Notes under the pieces: generated by a model
Seen by the model: the letters and a program-made list of their open reading frames with translations, nothing else
What the model was told of the DNA's origin: nothing
Databases searched by the model: none
Shown: positions 42,476-51,851 of the stretch, piece by piece
Numbering within the stretch: the first letter of the stretch is position 1
How the letters are laid out: every line of letters begins with the position of its first letter
Assembly (NCBI GenBank): GCA_013178005.1
Contig: JABLXL010000016.1
Span: forward strand, 1 to 64,000
Direction of reading: 5' to 3'
Length of the DNA: 64,000 nt
Origin: Actinomycetota bacterium
Lineage (GTDB): Bacteria > Actinomycetota > Geothermincolia > Geothermincolales > RBG-13-55-18
Made by a program: the position numbers and the translations under genes

Positions 42476-42970
42476 TGAGTACGGCTTACCGATTGACAGC
42501 TTGCGGCCCAGCTCGCGCCCGAACTCCCGCGCGCGTGTCAACTCGCTATCGGGGAGCGTTCCCCTGTCCTCCCCCTTCCCGGGTGGTTTGTAGCCCTCGA
42601 TGGCGGCCTTGAAGGGCGGCGCCAGGGCGACCAAGCCGCGCGCCTCGAGCAGCTCGTACAGGACCTCTGAAGCCTGGGTCAAGGGCTCATCCGTATTGAC
42701 GGAGCCCCCGGTGCTGAAGGTGGCGAAGGGCTTGCCCGCGAAACTCTTTTTAGTGAATCTCTTCGCGTAGCGCTTGATTTTCGGCCAGGCGCCAGGCCAC
42801 CTGGTCGCGGCGCCGATGACCACGAAGTCCAGCGAGGGGTCCGGTTTCCCGGCTTCCTCCACCGCCACCAACCGGACCTCGTGCCCGGTCTCCATTAGCC
42901 CTTCAGCGATCGCCTCGGCGATCCTCTTGCAGCTGCCCCACCAGCTCTTGTAAACAACCATGCCTTTCAT
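42470..42970 (-). CDS. Flavodoxin-domain protein
   Basis: 166 residues. MVVYKSWWGSCKRIAEAIAEGL is a flavodoxin FMN-phosphate loop variant (normally T-x-S/T-G-x-T), here S-W-W-G-S-C; VVIGAATRWPGAWPKIKRY and FATFSTGGSVNTDE are the later FMN-contact loops. Probably binds FMN and carries electrons. AAAGGAGAAAGCC precedes the ATG. Transcribed alone or with the DUF1284 gene upstream (298 bp away). Confidence 0.9.
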   Translation of the reverse strand: MKGMVVYKSWWGSCKRIAEAIAEGLMETGHEVRLVAVEEAGKPDPSLDFVVIGAATRWPGAWPKIKRYAKRFTKKSFAGKPFATFSTGGSVNTDEPLTQASEVLYELLEARGLVALAPPFKAAIEGYKPPGKGEDRGTLPDSELTRAREFGRELGRKLSIGKPYST

Positions 42971-43081
42971 GGCTTTCTCCTTTACTCTGTCGGCCTGAGG
43001 CCGCGCTTTCCTCTCCGCCTCAAAGCCGCTTCAACTTTCGCCCAGGTCGGAACTCCGCACACGCTTTCACGCGACCAAAGA

Positions 43082-43117
43082 TCGGATGGCCTGGAGCCCT
43101 GTCTTTCCATCCGACCT
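43082..43117 (-). terminator. Hairpin in the flavodoxin/DUF1284 spacer
   Basis: On the minus strand TCGGATGG and CCATCCGA form an 8-bp stem around an 18-nt loop, about 150 bp past the DUF1284 stop. There is no T-run; a weak terminator or pause is possible. The rest of 42971-43267 shows nothing. Confidence 0.4.
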
Positions 43118-43267
43118 CCTCGGAACCGGCGCCATCATCCCCCCCTCCACCGGGCAAAACGGGTCACGCCCCACAAGGGCAAACATCGCGCGCTATCACC
43201 CTGTCTATTATCCCCCATCCGCGTCGTATCAACCTCGGATCCGTGAGGCAACGCCATGCCGGTGGCT

Positions 43268-43684
43268 TCAATCCACGGAGTCCTCCACCCCGCAAAAGGC
43301 CCTCCAAGGGCAACGTGTACGGCAGAATTCGAGCGGCGCCTTTTCCCTCACCAGCGCGAGCAGCTCCCCTGCCGCAAACCTCTCCCCGTACGAGACACCC
43401 AGTCCCGCGAGTATTTTCGCGTCCCACCGCTTCACCTTTTCCTCATCGCCCATGGGGCTCTCGCAACGCCCATTCCCGTAATGCGGGCAATGCTCGCATA
43501 ACTGGTCCGGGCCCTCCGTCACCACCACAGTGACGCCGGCCCGCTGCCGCGCGAGCTCCCTGATCTCCTCCAGAGCATGGGAGAACTCCTCCCCTCGGCC
43601 CAGATCGCCCTGGGGCAAAAACGTGTCGCAGAAGATGTGGTGCGGACGGAGCCGCAAAGGCTCCTGACGCCCCCGTTCAGACAA
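43268..43684 (-). CDS. DUF1284 domain protein
   Basis: 138 residues. LRLRPHHIFCDTFL (the LRxHHxxC opening), GPDQLCEHCPHYGNGRC and WDAKILAGLG are the DUF1284 pattern; the C-terminal CRTRCPWRAFC adds more cysteines. The conserved Cys/His set suggests a metal or Fe-S site; the family's function is unknown to me. Often found in anaerobes. Confidence 0.85.
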   Translation of the reverse strand: MSERGRQEPLRLRPHHIFCDTFLPQGDLGRGEEFSHALEEIRELARQRAGVTVVVTEGPDQLCEHCPHYGNGRCESPMGDEEKVKRWDAKILAGLGVSYGERFAAGELLALVREKAPLEFCRTRCPWRAFCGVEDSVD

Positions 43685-43930
43685 CGCTGGCCCTCCCTTC
43701 CATTCACTTCCAGCAAAATGGCTACATGCTCAGCATGCGCGCTTCGCGGGATCGAGCCCGCGCCTTGATGCCCTCAGCCTCAAATCTCATTTAATCCATA
43801 TCATAATAAGAGTCCGTGATGACCTTCATTTAGAGAGGTCACCTCTGCGCTCACCGCGCGCGTTTTCCCGCTCTTGATCCCCTGGTTCCATATCGATGTC
43901 CGCTTGATACGCCGCAAGGCGCCGATTCTC

Positions 43931-43959
43931 TTTAAACGAGAATGATATTCTGCTACTAT
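43931..43959 (+). promoter_or_regulatory. tRNA-Val promoter
   Basis: TTTAAA at 43931-43936, 17 bp, TACTAT at 43954-43959, placing the transcription start about 5 bp before the tRNA. The spacer contains AGAAT-GATATTCT, a small inverted repeat. The remaining 43685-43930 shows no gene. Confidence 0.65.
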
Positions 43960-43971
43960 CTTTATCGTCGC

Positions 43972-44046
43972 GGGCGCTTAGCTCAGCGGGAGAGCGCTGC
44001 CTTCACACGGCAGAGGTCGAGGGTTCAAATCCCCCAGCGCCCACCA
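43972..44046 (+). tRNA. tRNA-Val (anticodon CAC)
   Basis: 75 nt including an encoded CCA. Acceptor GGGCGCT pairs with AGCGCCC, discriminator A, D-arm GCTC-AGCGGGA-GAGC, anticodon stem CTGCC/GGCAG with loop TTCACAC giving anticodon CAC (44004-44006), and T-arm GGGTTCAAATCCC. All four arms pair normally. Confidence 0.98.
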
Positions 44047-44054
44047 GCGGAAAG

Positions 44055-44090
44055 CGGGCCCGGCTCTAGAGCGTCGGGCCCGTTGCTTTT
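44055..44090 (+). terminator. Terminator after tRNA-Val
   Basis: CGGGCCCG (44055-44062) pairs with CGGGCCCG (44075-44082) around a loop that itself contains GCTCTAGAGC, followed by TTGCTTTT. It lies 9 bp after the tRNA CCA. Confidence 0.75.
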
Positions 44091-44294
44091 ACCGGACCCG
44101 GGCGTGAGCAGAGCTGCCGCGGGACCCCTATCACGAGGGTTATCGATTATGTTCAGATTGCGAGATAAGAGCACGCCCAGACGCTGGACTGCCTAGAGAC
44201 TATACTAAGGAGAAGTCATCAACAGGGCTCAGAACACGTGGAGAAAGCCTTGATAGATAGATGGATGGTAAGGACTTCCAGGCACATCGAGCAG

Positions 44295-45692
44295 TCAGCC
44301 GCCCGAGATGCTTGCAGCCGGAGGCGCCATGGTTTTCCATGGCAAGAAGAGCGGTTCCGCCTCGTCGAGGCGACATCCCCGGAGGACGGAAGCGCCCGCC
44401 CGGTTCAGCTCGGCTGGATGCGAGAACGCCAGGTAGGTGATAACTCCCTTTTCCAGGGCCAGGTGGCAACATACCTCTCCCTCCGGCCCCTCGCAGCGCC
44501 CGAAGCCCTCGTTCCTCCCGCCCCGCCCTCGCCTGGCCTCGAGGGGTCGGCCGGGGGGACACTCCAGCACCTGACGAATGACCCTGAGCGATTCCGTTAC
44601 CTCCCGTGCCTTTACCGACAACAGGTCCGCGAAAAGGCTTCCCTCCCCGCGCACCGCTATCTCCCACCCGAGCAAAGCGTACGCCCCCGGTTCCTCAGCC
44701 CTCACGTCCACTTCCATGCCCAACGACCTCGCGAGGGGGCCGGTAAACGTCGCTTCCCCGGCCAGCTCACGCAGCCCCGCGAGCCTTTTCTCCATCCACC
44801 GTGGAGCGCGCATCCCCGCGATGCGCCCCGACAGCTCCTCCCAGCGCCGGGAGGTCTCGTTCAAGGAGGCAAGTATCTCCTCCGCGACCTCGATGGGGAA
44901 GCTTTCCCTGACTCCTCCCGGGACCACCCAACCCCTGCCGAGGGGGTCCCCCAGCCAGGACGAGACGGCCTCCTCCAGGACATGGCACAATTCGCGGCAG
45001 GCCGCGCCTAACCGGCGCTTTCCCAACAAAGCGACCGCCTCCCCCATCCACGACAGGTGCGACTGCGCCCGCGCCGATTCCAGGAGCAGGGCGCGCAATG
45101 CCATGGCGGCGGGGGGTACCTTCATCCCCCTCGCCTCCTCGCAGGCCTGGGCGAAGGAAAGGGCGCGGGCTACGCCTTCGTACCCTCCGGCCTTCTCCAG
45201 GGCCTCGCATGCTTGGGCGGCCTTCGACCCGCGCAGGACAACGCCGGGACATTCCACCCACGCTTCCGCCAATCCAGTCACGCGTCCCGCCTCCACGGCC
45301 ACGAGACATCCCTCCCAGGCCAGGAGGACCGGCGCGTCAAGGTCCCTCGGCATGCCCTCTTCCGCTCCGCGCAGCGCAGTCATCCAGCGTGAGGCGGCGG
45401 GGAAGGAGGCAACGGCCTCGGGCAACAGGCACCTGCCCCCCTCCGCCCTCAGGTGCAGGGTCTCCCCATCGCGCGGGTTGTGGAAATGGAGGGTACCCCC
45501 TTCCGCCGGTCCCGGCGAGAACATGATCAGGCGCAAGCCCTGCGCGGCGAGAAACTCCAGGCGGGCGCCGTGGTCTCCCCGCACGTCGTCCAGCCAGACG
45601 CGCCGGGGCGGCCTCGCCATCGACCAGTCCACACCCTCCTCAGGCAACAGGCTCATCTGCCCTTCTCGCCCGTCGCCGGCTCCGCGCCCCAT
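44295..45692 (-). CDS. Hydrogenase-large-subunit/NuoD-like protein without nickel ligands
   Basis: 465 residues. The start at 45692 (MGRGAGDG) is 8 bp after the stop of the upstream antiporter-like gene with AGGTGG between. Several stretches follow the NuoD/group 4 hydrogenase large-subunit plan: VPPAAMALRALLLESARAQSH (the helix after the first metal motif), REVTESLRVIRQVLECPPG, and EGPEGEVCCHLALEKGVITYL (normally E-x-P-R-G-x). The CxxC pairs that hold Ni-Fe in hydrogenases are absent: the first site reads SFAQACEEARG and the C-terminal DPCxxC is missing. So it is a complex I-like or Ehr-like (energy-converting-hydrogenase-related) subunit, not a hydrogenase. Identification rests on these motifs and on its two neighbours. 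Confidence 0.65.
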   Translation of the reverse strand: MGRGAGDGREGQMSLLPEEGVDWSMARPPRRVWLDDVRGDHGARLEFLAAQGLRLIMFSPGPAEGGTLHFHNPRDGETLHLRAEGGRCLLPEAVASFPAASRWMTALRGAEEGMPRDLDAPVLLAWEGCLVAVEAGRVTGLAEAWVECPGVVLRGSKAAQACEALEKAGGYEGVARALSFAQACEEARGMKVPPAAMALRALLLESARAQSHLSWMGEAVALLGKRRLGAACRELCHVLEEAVSSWLGDPLGRGWVVPGGVRESFPIEVAEEILASLNETSRRWEELSGRIAGMRAPRWMEKRLAGLRELAGEATFTGPLARSLGMEVDVRAEEPGAYALLGWEIAVRGEGSLFADLLSVKAREVTESLRVIRQVLECPPGRPLEARRGRGGRNEGFGRCEGPEGEVCCHLALEKGVITYLAFSHPAELNRAGASVLRGCRLDEAEPLFLPWKTMAPPAASISGG

Positions 45693-45700
45693 CTTCCACC

Positions 45701-47317
45701 TCACCTCAACGCCAGGTAGGCCATGATCGCCGCCCATCCTATATACAGGAGAAGGCCGCAGGCAACGAGGGCAACGCGCGCTTTTTCTGTCGATGCGAAC
45801 ATCCGGCCGTGGAAGCGTCCCTTCGCGAGCAGGGGCAGCGCGCGCATGGGAGGCATCACATCAGACATCCCAGGCGCTTCCTTCTCCCTCGCCCACAGCG
45901 CCAAAAGCACCGCCGCCGGCACCGATAGCAGCAAGACGGCCGCGCCGAGGCTCTGCCACCCCGGCACGGGCAACTCCACAGGCAGTCCGTATTCGCGCAT
46001 GAGCAGGTCGATCATGGCGCCGGGAAAGAGGCCTACCACGACACAGGCTGCCGTCAGCCCTAAAGCGCCCAGCCAGGCTTCGCCGCGCGTTGTCTCCCCA
46101 TCCTTGGGGACGAGAAGAGAGGTCGTCCCCATGACCCATGACTGGGCTAATAGCAGCGGGAGGCACGCCATGAACAATACGGTGGTTCCTCCCGAGAAGG
46201 CTCCGTGCAGCGCGGAGAGGCCAAGCCAGAGCCAGGCGAAACCGGCCAGGGGCGGCATACCCATAAGCGACGCTCCGCCCACAACCTTGAACCAGCTCCC
46301 GCCCCTTGTCGCTCCCCTGCCCAGCTCCACCAGGGCCACCGCCGACAGGCCCGCCCAGAGCCCTACCCGCATCGCCGCCAGTGCCGACTGGCCGCCGGGA
46401 GCGGCCACCAGCGCCAGTCCCGCCCCCAGCGAGGAGCAGAGCAACCCCGTGACTTCCCCTCCCTCACGCGCCGAGAGCAGCTCGCGGGAAACCACGAGCG
46501 CGGATATGGAAGCGACCCCCAGGCAGGCCCATGTCCATGCGCCGCCCCAGACGAAAACCAGGCGCGCCACGGCGAAGAGCAGAAAGGCGCCCAGGCTGAG
46601 GTCCACGGCGAGGACATGCACAAGGATTATATCCCTGCCGCCGCGCGAAACTTCCGGCATCCATAAGTGTGTGGGAAACATTCCCAATCGCAGTAACGCG
46701 GCGGCCAGCATCAGCGCGCACGCAGCCGCGTACGCCCCTTCCGGCCGTAGGGGGGCGGGAGGAAACAACAACCCCCGCGTGGGGTCCGCGCGGTAGAAGA
46801 AGAGAACCCCCAGCGCCAGGCAGAGATCGGATAACGCCAGAGGGAAAACCCAGGGCAGCGATCGGCCCGCCGCGCTCCCGCGCAGGACCATGACAGAGAT
46901 AAAGCACCACGTGGTCAGGGCGCACATTCCGGCAAGGAGAAAGAAATGGTCGGACATGGCGGCGGTGAGGGCCGCGGCCACGGAAAAGCATGCGAGGGCC
47001 GAAGTCGCCTGGCTTCTCTTCCCGTCCCTAACCCCTCCTCTCCGCGACGCCAGCACGAAGAAGGGGGAGAGCGCTGCCAGTGGCAGGACGAAAGCCATCC
47101 TGTGCGGGGTGAGCTCCAGCCGCCACAGCGCGAACGACTCCGGTCCTACGTGGTGGTCCCAGAGGCGGTAGGCCAGCACCGCCGCCGTCGGCATGGAGAG
47201 CAGACACCACGCTGAAGCCACCCGGCGCAGCGCGCGCATAGTCACGGCGGCGAGGTAGAGCAGGCCGGCGATTGCGGCGGCAAGGGGCATGGCAGCAAGC
47301 GAGTGAACCGCCCTCAA
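45701..47317 (-). CDS. Proton-antiporter-like membrane subunit (NuoL/NuoM/MrpD-like)
   Basis: 538 residues with about 14 membrane segments. PTHLWMPEVSRGGRDIILVHVLAVDLSLGAFLLF corresponds to the family's LHxWLPxAHxxAP...GxY region, and GGSWFKVVGGASLMGMPPLAGFAWLW matches the second-half motif. The MrpA-like lysines are not all assignable. A TTG start at 47317 follows GGAGG from within the end of the upstream gene; the open frame continues to 47353. It overlaps no other gene after this choice and is followed 8 bp later by the large-subunit-like gene. Predicted to pump or translocate ions as part of a membrane complex. Confidence 0.75.
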   Translation of the reverse strand: MRAVHSLAAMPLAAAIAGLLYLAAVTMRALRRVASAWCLLSMPTAAVLAYRLWDHHVGPESFALWRLELTPHRMAFVLPLAALSPFFVLASRRGGVRDGKRSQATSALACFSVAAALTAAMSDHFFLLAGMCALTTWCFISVMVLRGSAAGRSLPWVFPLALSDLCLALGVLFFYRADPTRGLLFPPAPLRPEGAYAAACALMLAAALLRLGMFPTHLWMPEVSRGGRDIILVHVLAVDLSLGAFLLFAVARLVFVWGGAWTWACLGVASISALVVSRELLSAREGGEVTGLLCSSLGAGLALVAAPGGQSALAAMRVGLWAGLSAVALVELGRGATRGGSWFKVVGGASLMGMPPLAGFAWLWLGLSALHGAFSGGTTVLFMACLPLLLAQSWVMGTTSLLVPKDGETTRGEAWLGALGLTAACVVVGLFPGAMIDLLMREYGLPVELPVPGWQSLGAAVLLLSVPAAVLLALWAREKEAPGMSDVMPPMRALPLLAKGRFHGRMFASTEKARVALVACGLLLYIGWAAIMAYLALR

Positions 47318-47321
47318 AGCC

Positions 47322-48215
47322 CTATCCTCCGTACGCTGCCGCGGCCAGGGCAAGGGCCAGCGAAACCATCCCTAAAAGCGGGGCGACCAATAGAACTCGG
47401 CGTCTGAGAACCGCGTCCCGTACCTCCAGCCAGGCGCGGCCGGCGGTGGCCGCGGTCGCGATCCCGAGGCACGAGGCCCCCCAGGAAAGCGCCCCGACCG
47501 CTCCTTTCCACGGGTAGCCGAGACACACCAGGGCAAGGAGAAGCACGGTGACCGCTCTCTCCGCCCATTCCGCAACAGCCGCCGGGGCCGTTATCACGAC
47601 CTCACTGCCCCGGCGCCTTGCCACAGATCCATATGGAGGCCGGCCCAGGAGAAACACGAACAGCGCAACCACCGCGCACGCCTGGGAGGAGAGGATGAGC
47701 GCGAAGCCGGGACCGCTCCAGGCGCGAACCGCATCCAACGCCCCCTGGGCGTTGAATCCCTCCAGTTCGGGCGCGAACCCTCCGGGGTAGCGAAGGCTCA
47801 CCGCGACGGCCGCGCAGGCGAGGGCGAGGAGGCGCGCGAACGCCTCGCGAAAGAACAGGGGGACGCGCGCCGTGGACTCCGCGTCCGAGCAGGCAATCCA
47901 TGCCAGGGGAATAAGGCCGGTTACCGAGATCATCAGGGCGAGCGAGAGGAGGTCCCCCTCAACCCAGACCAGGAACACACCCGCCACCCCCATGGCCGCC
48001 GCCGGCAGCAGGGCGGCGATCGCGTCGCCCAGCGACGGCGACGGCGGAAGCGCGGTCAAGCCGGCCAGGGGACTTTTCGTTTGCTCCTCCCCGCCTCCCA
48101 GCGCCCTGGCCAGCCCGCGTTCAGCGAAGAGGACCACCAGGCCGCAGGAGGCCATGAAGAGAAGCCCCGGAAAGAAAAGCACCTTGAGCAGATCCGTGGC
48201 TATTTGCAACCGCAT
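47322..48215 (-). CDS. NuoH/HyfC-like membrane subunit
   Basis: 297 residues, about eight membrane segments. FPGLLFMASCGLVVLFAERGLARALGG fits the first helix of NuoH/HyfC (PG-x5-G-x4-x-ERK-x-x-A-R), and EGFNAQGALDAVRAW and VAEWAERAVTVLLLALV lie where the quinone-chamber helices are. The acidic loop motifs are diverged. A GTG at 48218 directly precedes the ATG. It is the first gene of the three-gene module and diverges from the DNA-glycosylase gene. In intact complexes this subunit links the membrane arm to the soluble arm. Confidence 0.68.
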   Translation of the reverse strand: MRLQIATDLLKVLFFPGLLFMASCGLVVLFAERGLARALGGGEEQTKSPLAGLTALPPSPSLGDAIAALLPAAAMGVAGVFLVWVEGDLLSLALMISVTGLIPLAWIACSDAESTARVPLFFREAFARLLALACAAVAVSLRYPGGFAPELEGFNAQGALDAVRAWSGPGFALILSSQACAVVALFVFLLGRPPYGSVARRRGSEVVITAPAAVAEWAERAVTVLLLALVCLGYPWKGAVGALSWGASCLGIATAATAGRAWLEVRDAVLRRRVLLVAPLLGMVSLALALAAAAYGG

Positions 48216-48412
48216 CACCCTCGCCGTGCCCGCCGCTCGCGCGCGTCCGTCTCCGGCTATAGACTAGCACATGACGTGGGCCTTCGCGCCCGCCATCTTT
48301 TTCCACCCGTCTGTCGCACGACCCGCCTGGTCGCTCCCCCGGGATCCTCTGCCCCAGAAAGAACGCCGTCCCTTCCATGTCCCCGAGCCGACAAGTGCGT
48401 GACCACCTGCTG

Positions 48413-48425
48413 TATAATCACCCCA
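48413..48425 (+). promoter_or_regulatory. Promoter for leaderless glycosylase gene
   Basis: TATAAT at 48413-48418 followed by six bases (CACCCC) and ATG at 48425; no Shine-Dalgarno sequence. GACAAG 17 bp upstream could be a weak -35. Same design as at 23988 and 57333. Confidence 0.65.
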
Positions 48426-49312
48426 TGAGAACGATCTGCATGGGTCCGTACAACTTCGCCCTCTCCTGGCGCCTGTTTTCCGCCTACGCGGCCGGGAACG
48501 CCAGCGAGCGCGGCTCCGTGGCCATATGGTGGGACGGAAAGCCCACCCTCCTCTACCTCCGGCAGACGCGTGAGGAGCCGCCGGTGATCGAGCTCATCGC
48601 CGATCCCATGCCGGCGCGGGCGCGCGAATTCCAGTCAATGGTAAGAAAGATGCTCCACGCGGACCTTGACCTGGAGCCCTTTTACCGCCGCGCCCGCCGC
48701 GACAAGGCGCTGCGCCCGGTGGTAAACGCCTTGGTAGGGCTGAAGCCGGTGCGCCCCCCGGACATGTTCCAGATGATGGTAATAGCCCTGAGCGAGCAAC
48801 AGGTGTCCATGGCCGCAGCCCACCGCGTGCGCGAGCGCTTCCTCTCCGCATTCGGCGCCAGGGCGGGGCGCCTCTTCGCCTTCCCTCGAGCCGCAGATAT
48901 CGCCGCCCTTGAGGCCAAGGACCTGCGAGCATGCGGTTTTTCCGCGCGCAAGGCCGAGTACCTCGTCTCGCTGGCTTGCAAGATCGCCGGAGGAGAGATG
49001 GATATCGCATCCTGGGAGGGAATGGCAGACGGCGAGCTCATAGACCTCTTGCGCGGCTATCCCGGCATAGGGGAATGGACCGCGGAATACCTGCTGGTGC
49101 GCGGATTGGGTCGCCTGGATGTCGTCCCCGCCTCCGACCTCGGCGTGCGCCGCGTCGTGGGCCGTTACCTGGCCGGGGGAAGAGAACCGACCTCCGCCGA
49201 GGTACGCGAGCTGCTGGCGAAATGGAGCCCCTGGCGCGGCCTGGTGGCCTTTTACCTCCTCGCCCACCACCGCATGGCAACTGATGGCAGAAATTGGAGC
49301 CTTCCCACTTGA
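48425..49312 (+). CDS. AlkA-like DNA-3-methyladenine glycosylase
   Basis: 295 residues. It excises alkylated bases from DNA. HhH-GPD domain: MVIALSEQQVSMAAAHRVRERF, helix-hairpin-helix LRGYPGIGEWTAEYLLVRGLG and catalytic Asp in VVPASDLGVRRVV (about residue 239). The N-terminal about 110 residues are the AlkA-type beta domain. ATG at 48425 chosen because TATAAT lies six bases upstream and the family begins near here; a start at 48377 would lie before the promoter. Fits with the SOS genes nearby, but has its own promoter. Confidence 0.9.
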   Translation: MRTICMGPYNFALSWRLFSAYAAGNASERGSVAIWWDGKPTLLYLRQTREEPPVIELIADPMPARAREFQSMVRKMLHADLDLEPFYRRARRDKALRPVVNALVGLKPVRPPDMFQMMVIALSEQQVSMAAAHRVRERFLSAFGARAGRLFAFPRAADIAALEAKDLRACGFSARKAEYLVSLACKIAGGEMDIASWEGMADGELIDLLRGYPGIGEWTAEYLLVRGLGRLDVVPASDLGVRRVVGRYLAGGREPTSAEVRELLAKWSPWRGLVAFYLLAHHRMATDGRNWSLPT

Positions 49313-49490
49313 GACCATTCCCGCCCGCGCGTGCCCGCTACCACCGCGTCGAGGTCTATCAAGGGGATTCATGTGGGCGCCCTCATATGACTCGCCCCCA
49401 CGCCGTCGCGGATCCTTCGCCGTGTCGAGAAAAATCGAGGCTTCAGGAAACCCGGAACGACGATCTGCTCTTTGCGCGCCTTGACCCTTC

Positions 49491-51851
49491 CTACGGCCTG
49501 GAAACGGGACGGACGATCCATATGGGGCTGGACCAGGCGCAGTGGCCGTCCTCCTGTTCCACCCGCAGGTAGAAAAACCCGTCGCCTCGAAGGTCACCGT
49601 CGGTGAAGTCGAAGGATGCCTCGGCGGCGCCGGAGGCCGTCCAGGCGACGGTGTATCCCCGCTCGTCGTGGCGGAGCAGCTCCGCCGAACGCAGCCGGGC
49701 GGTGCCCAGGATGCGTCCCTGCAGTCTTGGGCTGCCGGCGCAGAAACATTCCGTGCCCATGGGCAGGCCGTCCGCGTAGAACTCGAGCACCATGCGCGCG
49801 CCCGTGGTGCCGTAAACCCTGCGGTTCCATAGCGCCCTCCACAGCGACTGGGGGGTAAGCTCGTCCGCCCATATGGCGGTGAGGCCACGGGGGTAGATGT
49901 CGATGGGGTGGAAGCGCTCGTCCACGGCGTAATCGTGGCGGTCGCTGCCGGCGATGATCCCCAGCCGCAGCCCCGAGGCCAGGGCCTCCTGCACGTAGTT
50001 GCCGAACCCCGGCCGGCTGCGGTCGTCCCTGAGGAAACGGGGGAACCATCCCCGGGGGTCTCCATGGGTTATGGGAAAAGGGCCGTCATAGCTTTCCGAG
50101 CTGCCGTGCATGCTGTATATCTCCACCAGGCGCTGCTGCTCGTTCTCGGGGCTCCACCAGGTGTAGGCCTCCGGCACCCTCATCCTCAGGAACTTCAACC
50201 AGTTGAAAAGGGCTATGAAGATGCGGCGCCAAGCGGTGTGATGAGGTATCACCAGGGCGTCGCGTTCCGCGAGCAGCGCCTCGAGCTTGGCAGGCGTGTC
50301 GCTCTCCGCGTCCACCCAGCTGAAAAGCTGCGGGTCCTTTTCCTCCGGGGCGTAATAGACGCCTCTGTGCCCCCATTTATGGTCCGACCACTCGTAACCG
50401 AGTAAGGTGACGAACCTGCCGGGTTGGTTGTACTCAGCCTGCAGGCGCTTCGCCAGTTCCCATTCCTCCTCCCTGCCCGAGGGCTCGAAGAGATCCATGG
50501 TGTCGTGGGTGGTGATGGCCGCGAAGTCGAGGCCCAGGACGTCCCTTGATTCTCGGTAAAAGGCGCCCGGCTCCATGCACCCGTCACACAAGGCCGTGTG
50601 CGCGTGCAGGTCCCCCCAGTAGAGGCGCAGGTCTCCCCCTACCGTCACGGGATTGCTCTCCCCCGCCAGGCCTTCGCCCACCGCGCCCACGCGGTAAACG
50701 CCAGGGTGGTTCATCTCACAGGGCACGGCAACCACCCCGCGGTCCTCGGGTCGGAATTCGACCCGGTAAGGGGCATTCATACCCTCCGCGGGAAGCAATT
50801 GCACTTCCCCTGTAAAGGTGGGATCGACCTCGCCCTTTGCGTCCACGGCCCGGACCAGGAGCCTGGCCCGGCCGTCTCCGTCGCAGGAGGAGAGCACGGG
50901 CTGCAGGGAGACCGCCTTGCCGCCCACCGCCTCCAGCGCGGGGCAGTCCGCGATGAGGCGGTATATCCCCGTCGCCCTCTCGTCCACCTCCACCGCCACG
51001 TCCACCCGGGAGGGATGGGCGGGCGAGGACCAACCGCCGCTGCCCTTGCTCCTGTCCCCCATGGTGATGACTATCTCGTCGCCCTCGCTCAGGCGTTCGC
51101 CCCTGACGCGGATGCGTATCTTCCTCAGTTCCAGGTAGAGGTAGAAAACATCCAGGCGCTCAAGCTTGACCCCGCACCTTCGCAGGAACTCGCGGCCCAG
51201 GAAGCGCACCGCGCCCCGCAGAGGGAAATACCCCTGGGACGCCACCTCCAGGCGGGCTTTGCCCGCGGTACGCAGCTCGCAGGAATAATAGTTGGGGAGC
51301 CTGGGGTAACGGTTCTGTTTGGAGCCCCAGCCGTCGGCATAAAGAAAAGTGGGGCGCACGCCCTTGTCCCCGAAATCGATGAGGCGGCAGAAAGCGATCT
51401 TGATGCCGCCGTCCTCGGATATACCCCCGGGCCCGCAGCGAAAATGAAGCTTTACCGTCTGTTTTCCTTCGCCCGCACGCACCATGGCGGGCTCCAGCCA
51501 AGCCTCCCCAGGGGCCATCTCGCGAGATGGCCTCGGCTTGCGCCCCGGGCGAAAGAACTCGGGTTCGTAGAGGTAATCCATCACACCGAAGGCGATGGTT
51601 CCAGCCGCGGCGCCCAGCGCGGCTGCCGGCAGCGCCAGTATCGCCTTCGCCGCCTTGCGGAAAATCCCGCCCGCCTTCTTTTTCTTCGCTGGAAGTTCTT
51701 GGTATCTGCGCCCGGTTCGCCCGCCGTTTCCGGTCGCGGGCGCAAGTCCCCCGCTCCTCTTTCCCCTCGCCGACGGGACGCTGTGCCCGCATTGGATCCG
51801 GCCTTCTCCCTGTCGCCTGCCCGGTGGAACCTTTCTTTTCTCTCTCCTCAT
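49491..51851 (-). CDS. DUF3604 domain protein (PHP-like metal hydrolase)
   Basis: 786 residues. An N-terminal basic segment and a membrane helix (about 90-112) precede a beta-rich region (about 130-430) and the DUF3604 domain. Metal-type motifs resemble the PHP phosphoesterase fold: YWGDLHAHTALCDG, TTHDTMDL, VIPHHTAWR and IIAGSDRHDYAVDE. GGAGAGAGAA precedes the ATG. It probably acts in the envelope. The substrate is unknown; the function of the family is not established. Confidence 0.88.
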   Translation of the reverse strand: MRREKRKVPPGRRQGEGRIQCGHSVPSARGKRSGGLAPATGNGGRTGRRYQELPAKKKKAGGIFRKAAKAILALPAAALGAAAGTIAFGVMDYLYEPEFFRPGRKPRPSREMAPGEAWLEPAMVRAGEGKQTVKLHFRCGPGGISEDGGIKIAFCRLIDFGDKGVRPTFLYADGWGSKQNRYPRLPNYYSCELRTAGKARLEVASQGYFPLRGAVRFLGREFLRRCGVKLERLDVFYLYLELRKIRIRVRGERLSEGDEIVITMGDRSKGSGGWSSPAHPSRVDVAVEVDERATGIYRLIADCPALEAVGGKAVSLQPVLSSCDGDGRARLLVRAVDAKGEVDPTFTGEVQLLPAEGMNAPYRVEFRPEDRGVVAVPCEMNHPGVYRVGAVGEGLAGESNPVTVGGDLRLYWGDLHAHTALCDGCMEPGAFYRESRDVLGLDFAAITTHDTMDLFEPSGREEEWELAKRLQAEYNQPGRFVTLLGYEWSDHKWGHRGVYYAPEEKDPQLFSWVDAESDTPAKLEALLAERDALVIPHHTAWRRIFIALFNWLKFLRMRVPEAYTWWSPENEQQRLVEIYSMHGSSESYDGPFPITHGDPRGWFPRFLRDDRSRPGFGNYVQEALASGLRLGIIAGSDRHDYAVDERFHPIDIYPRGLTAIWADELTPQSLWRALWNRRVYGTTGARMVLEFYADGLPMGTECFCAGSPRLQGRILGTARLRSAELLRHDERGYTVAWTASGAAEASFDFTDGDLRGDGFFYLRVEQEDGHCAWSSPIWIVRPVSRP

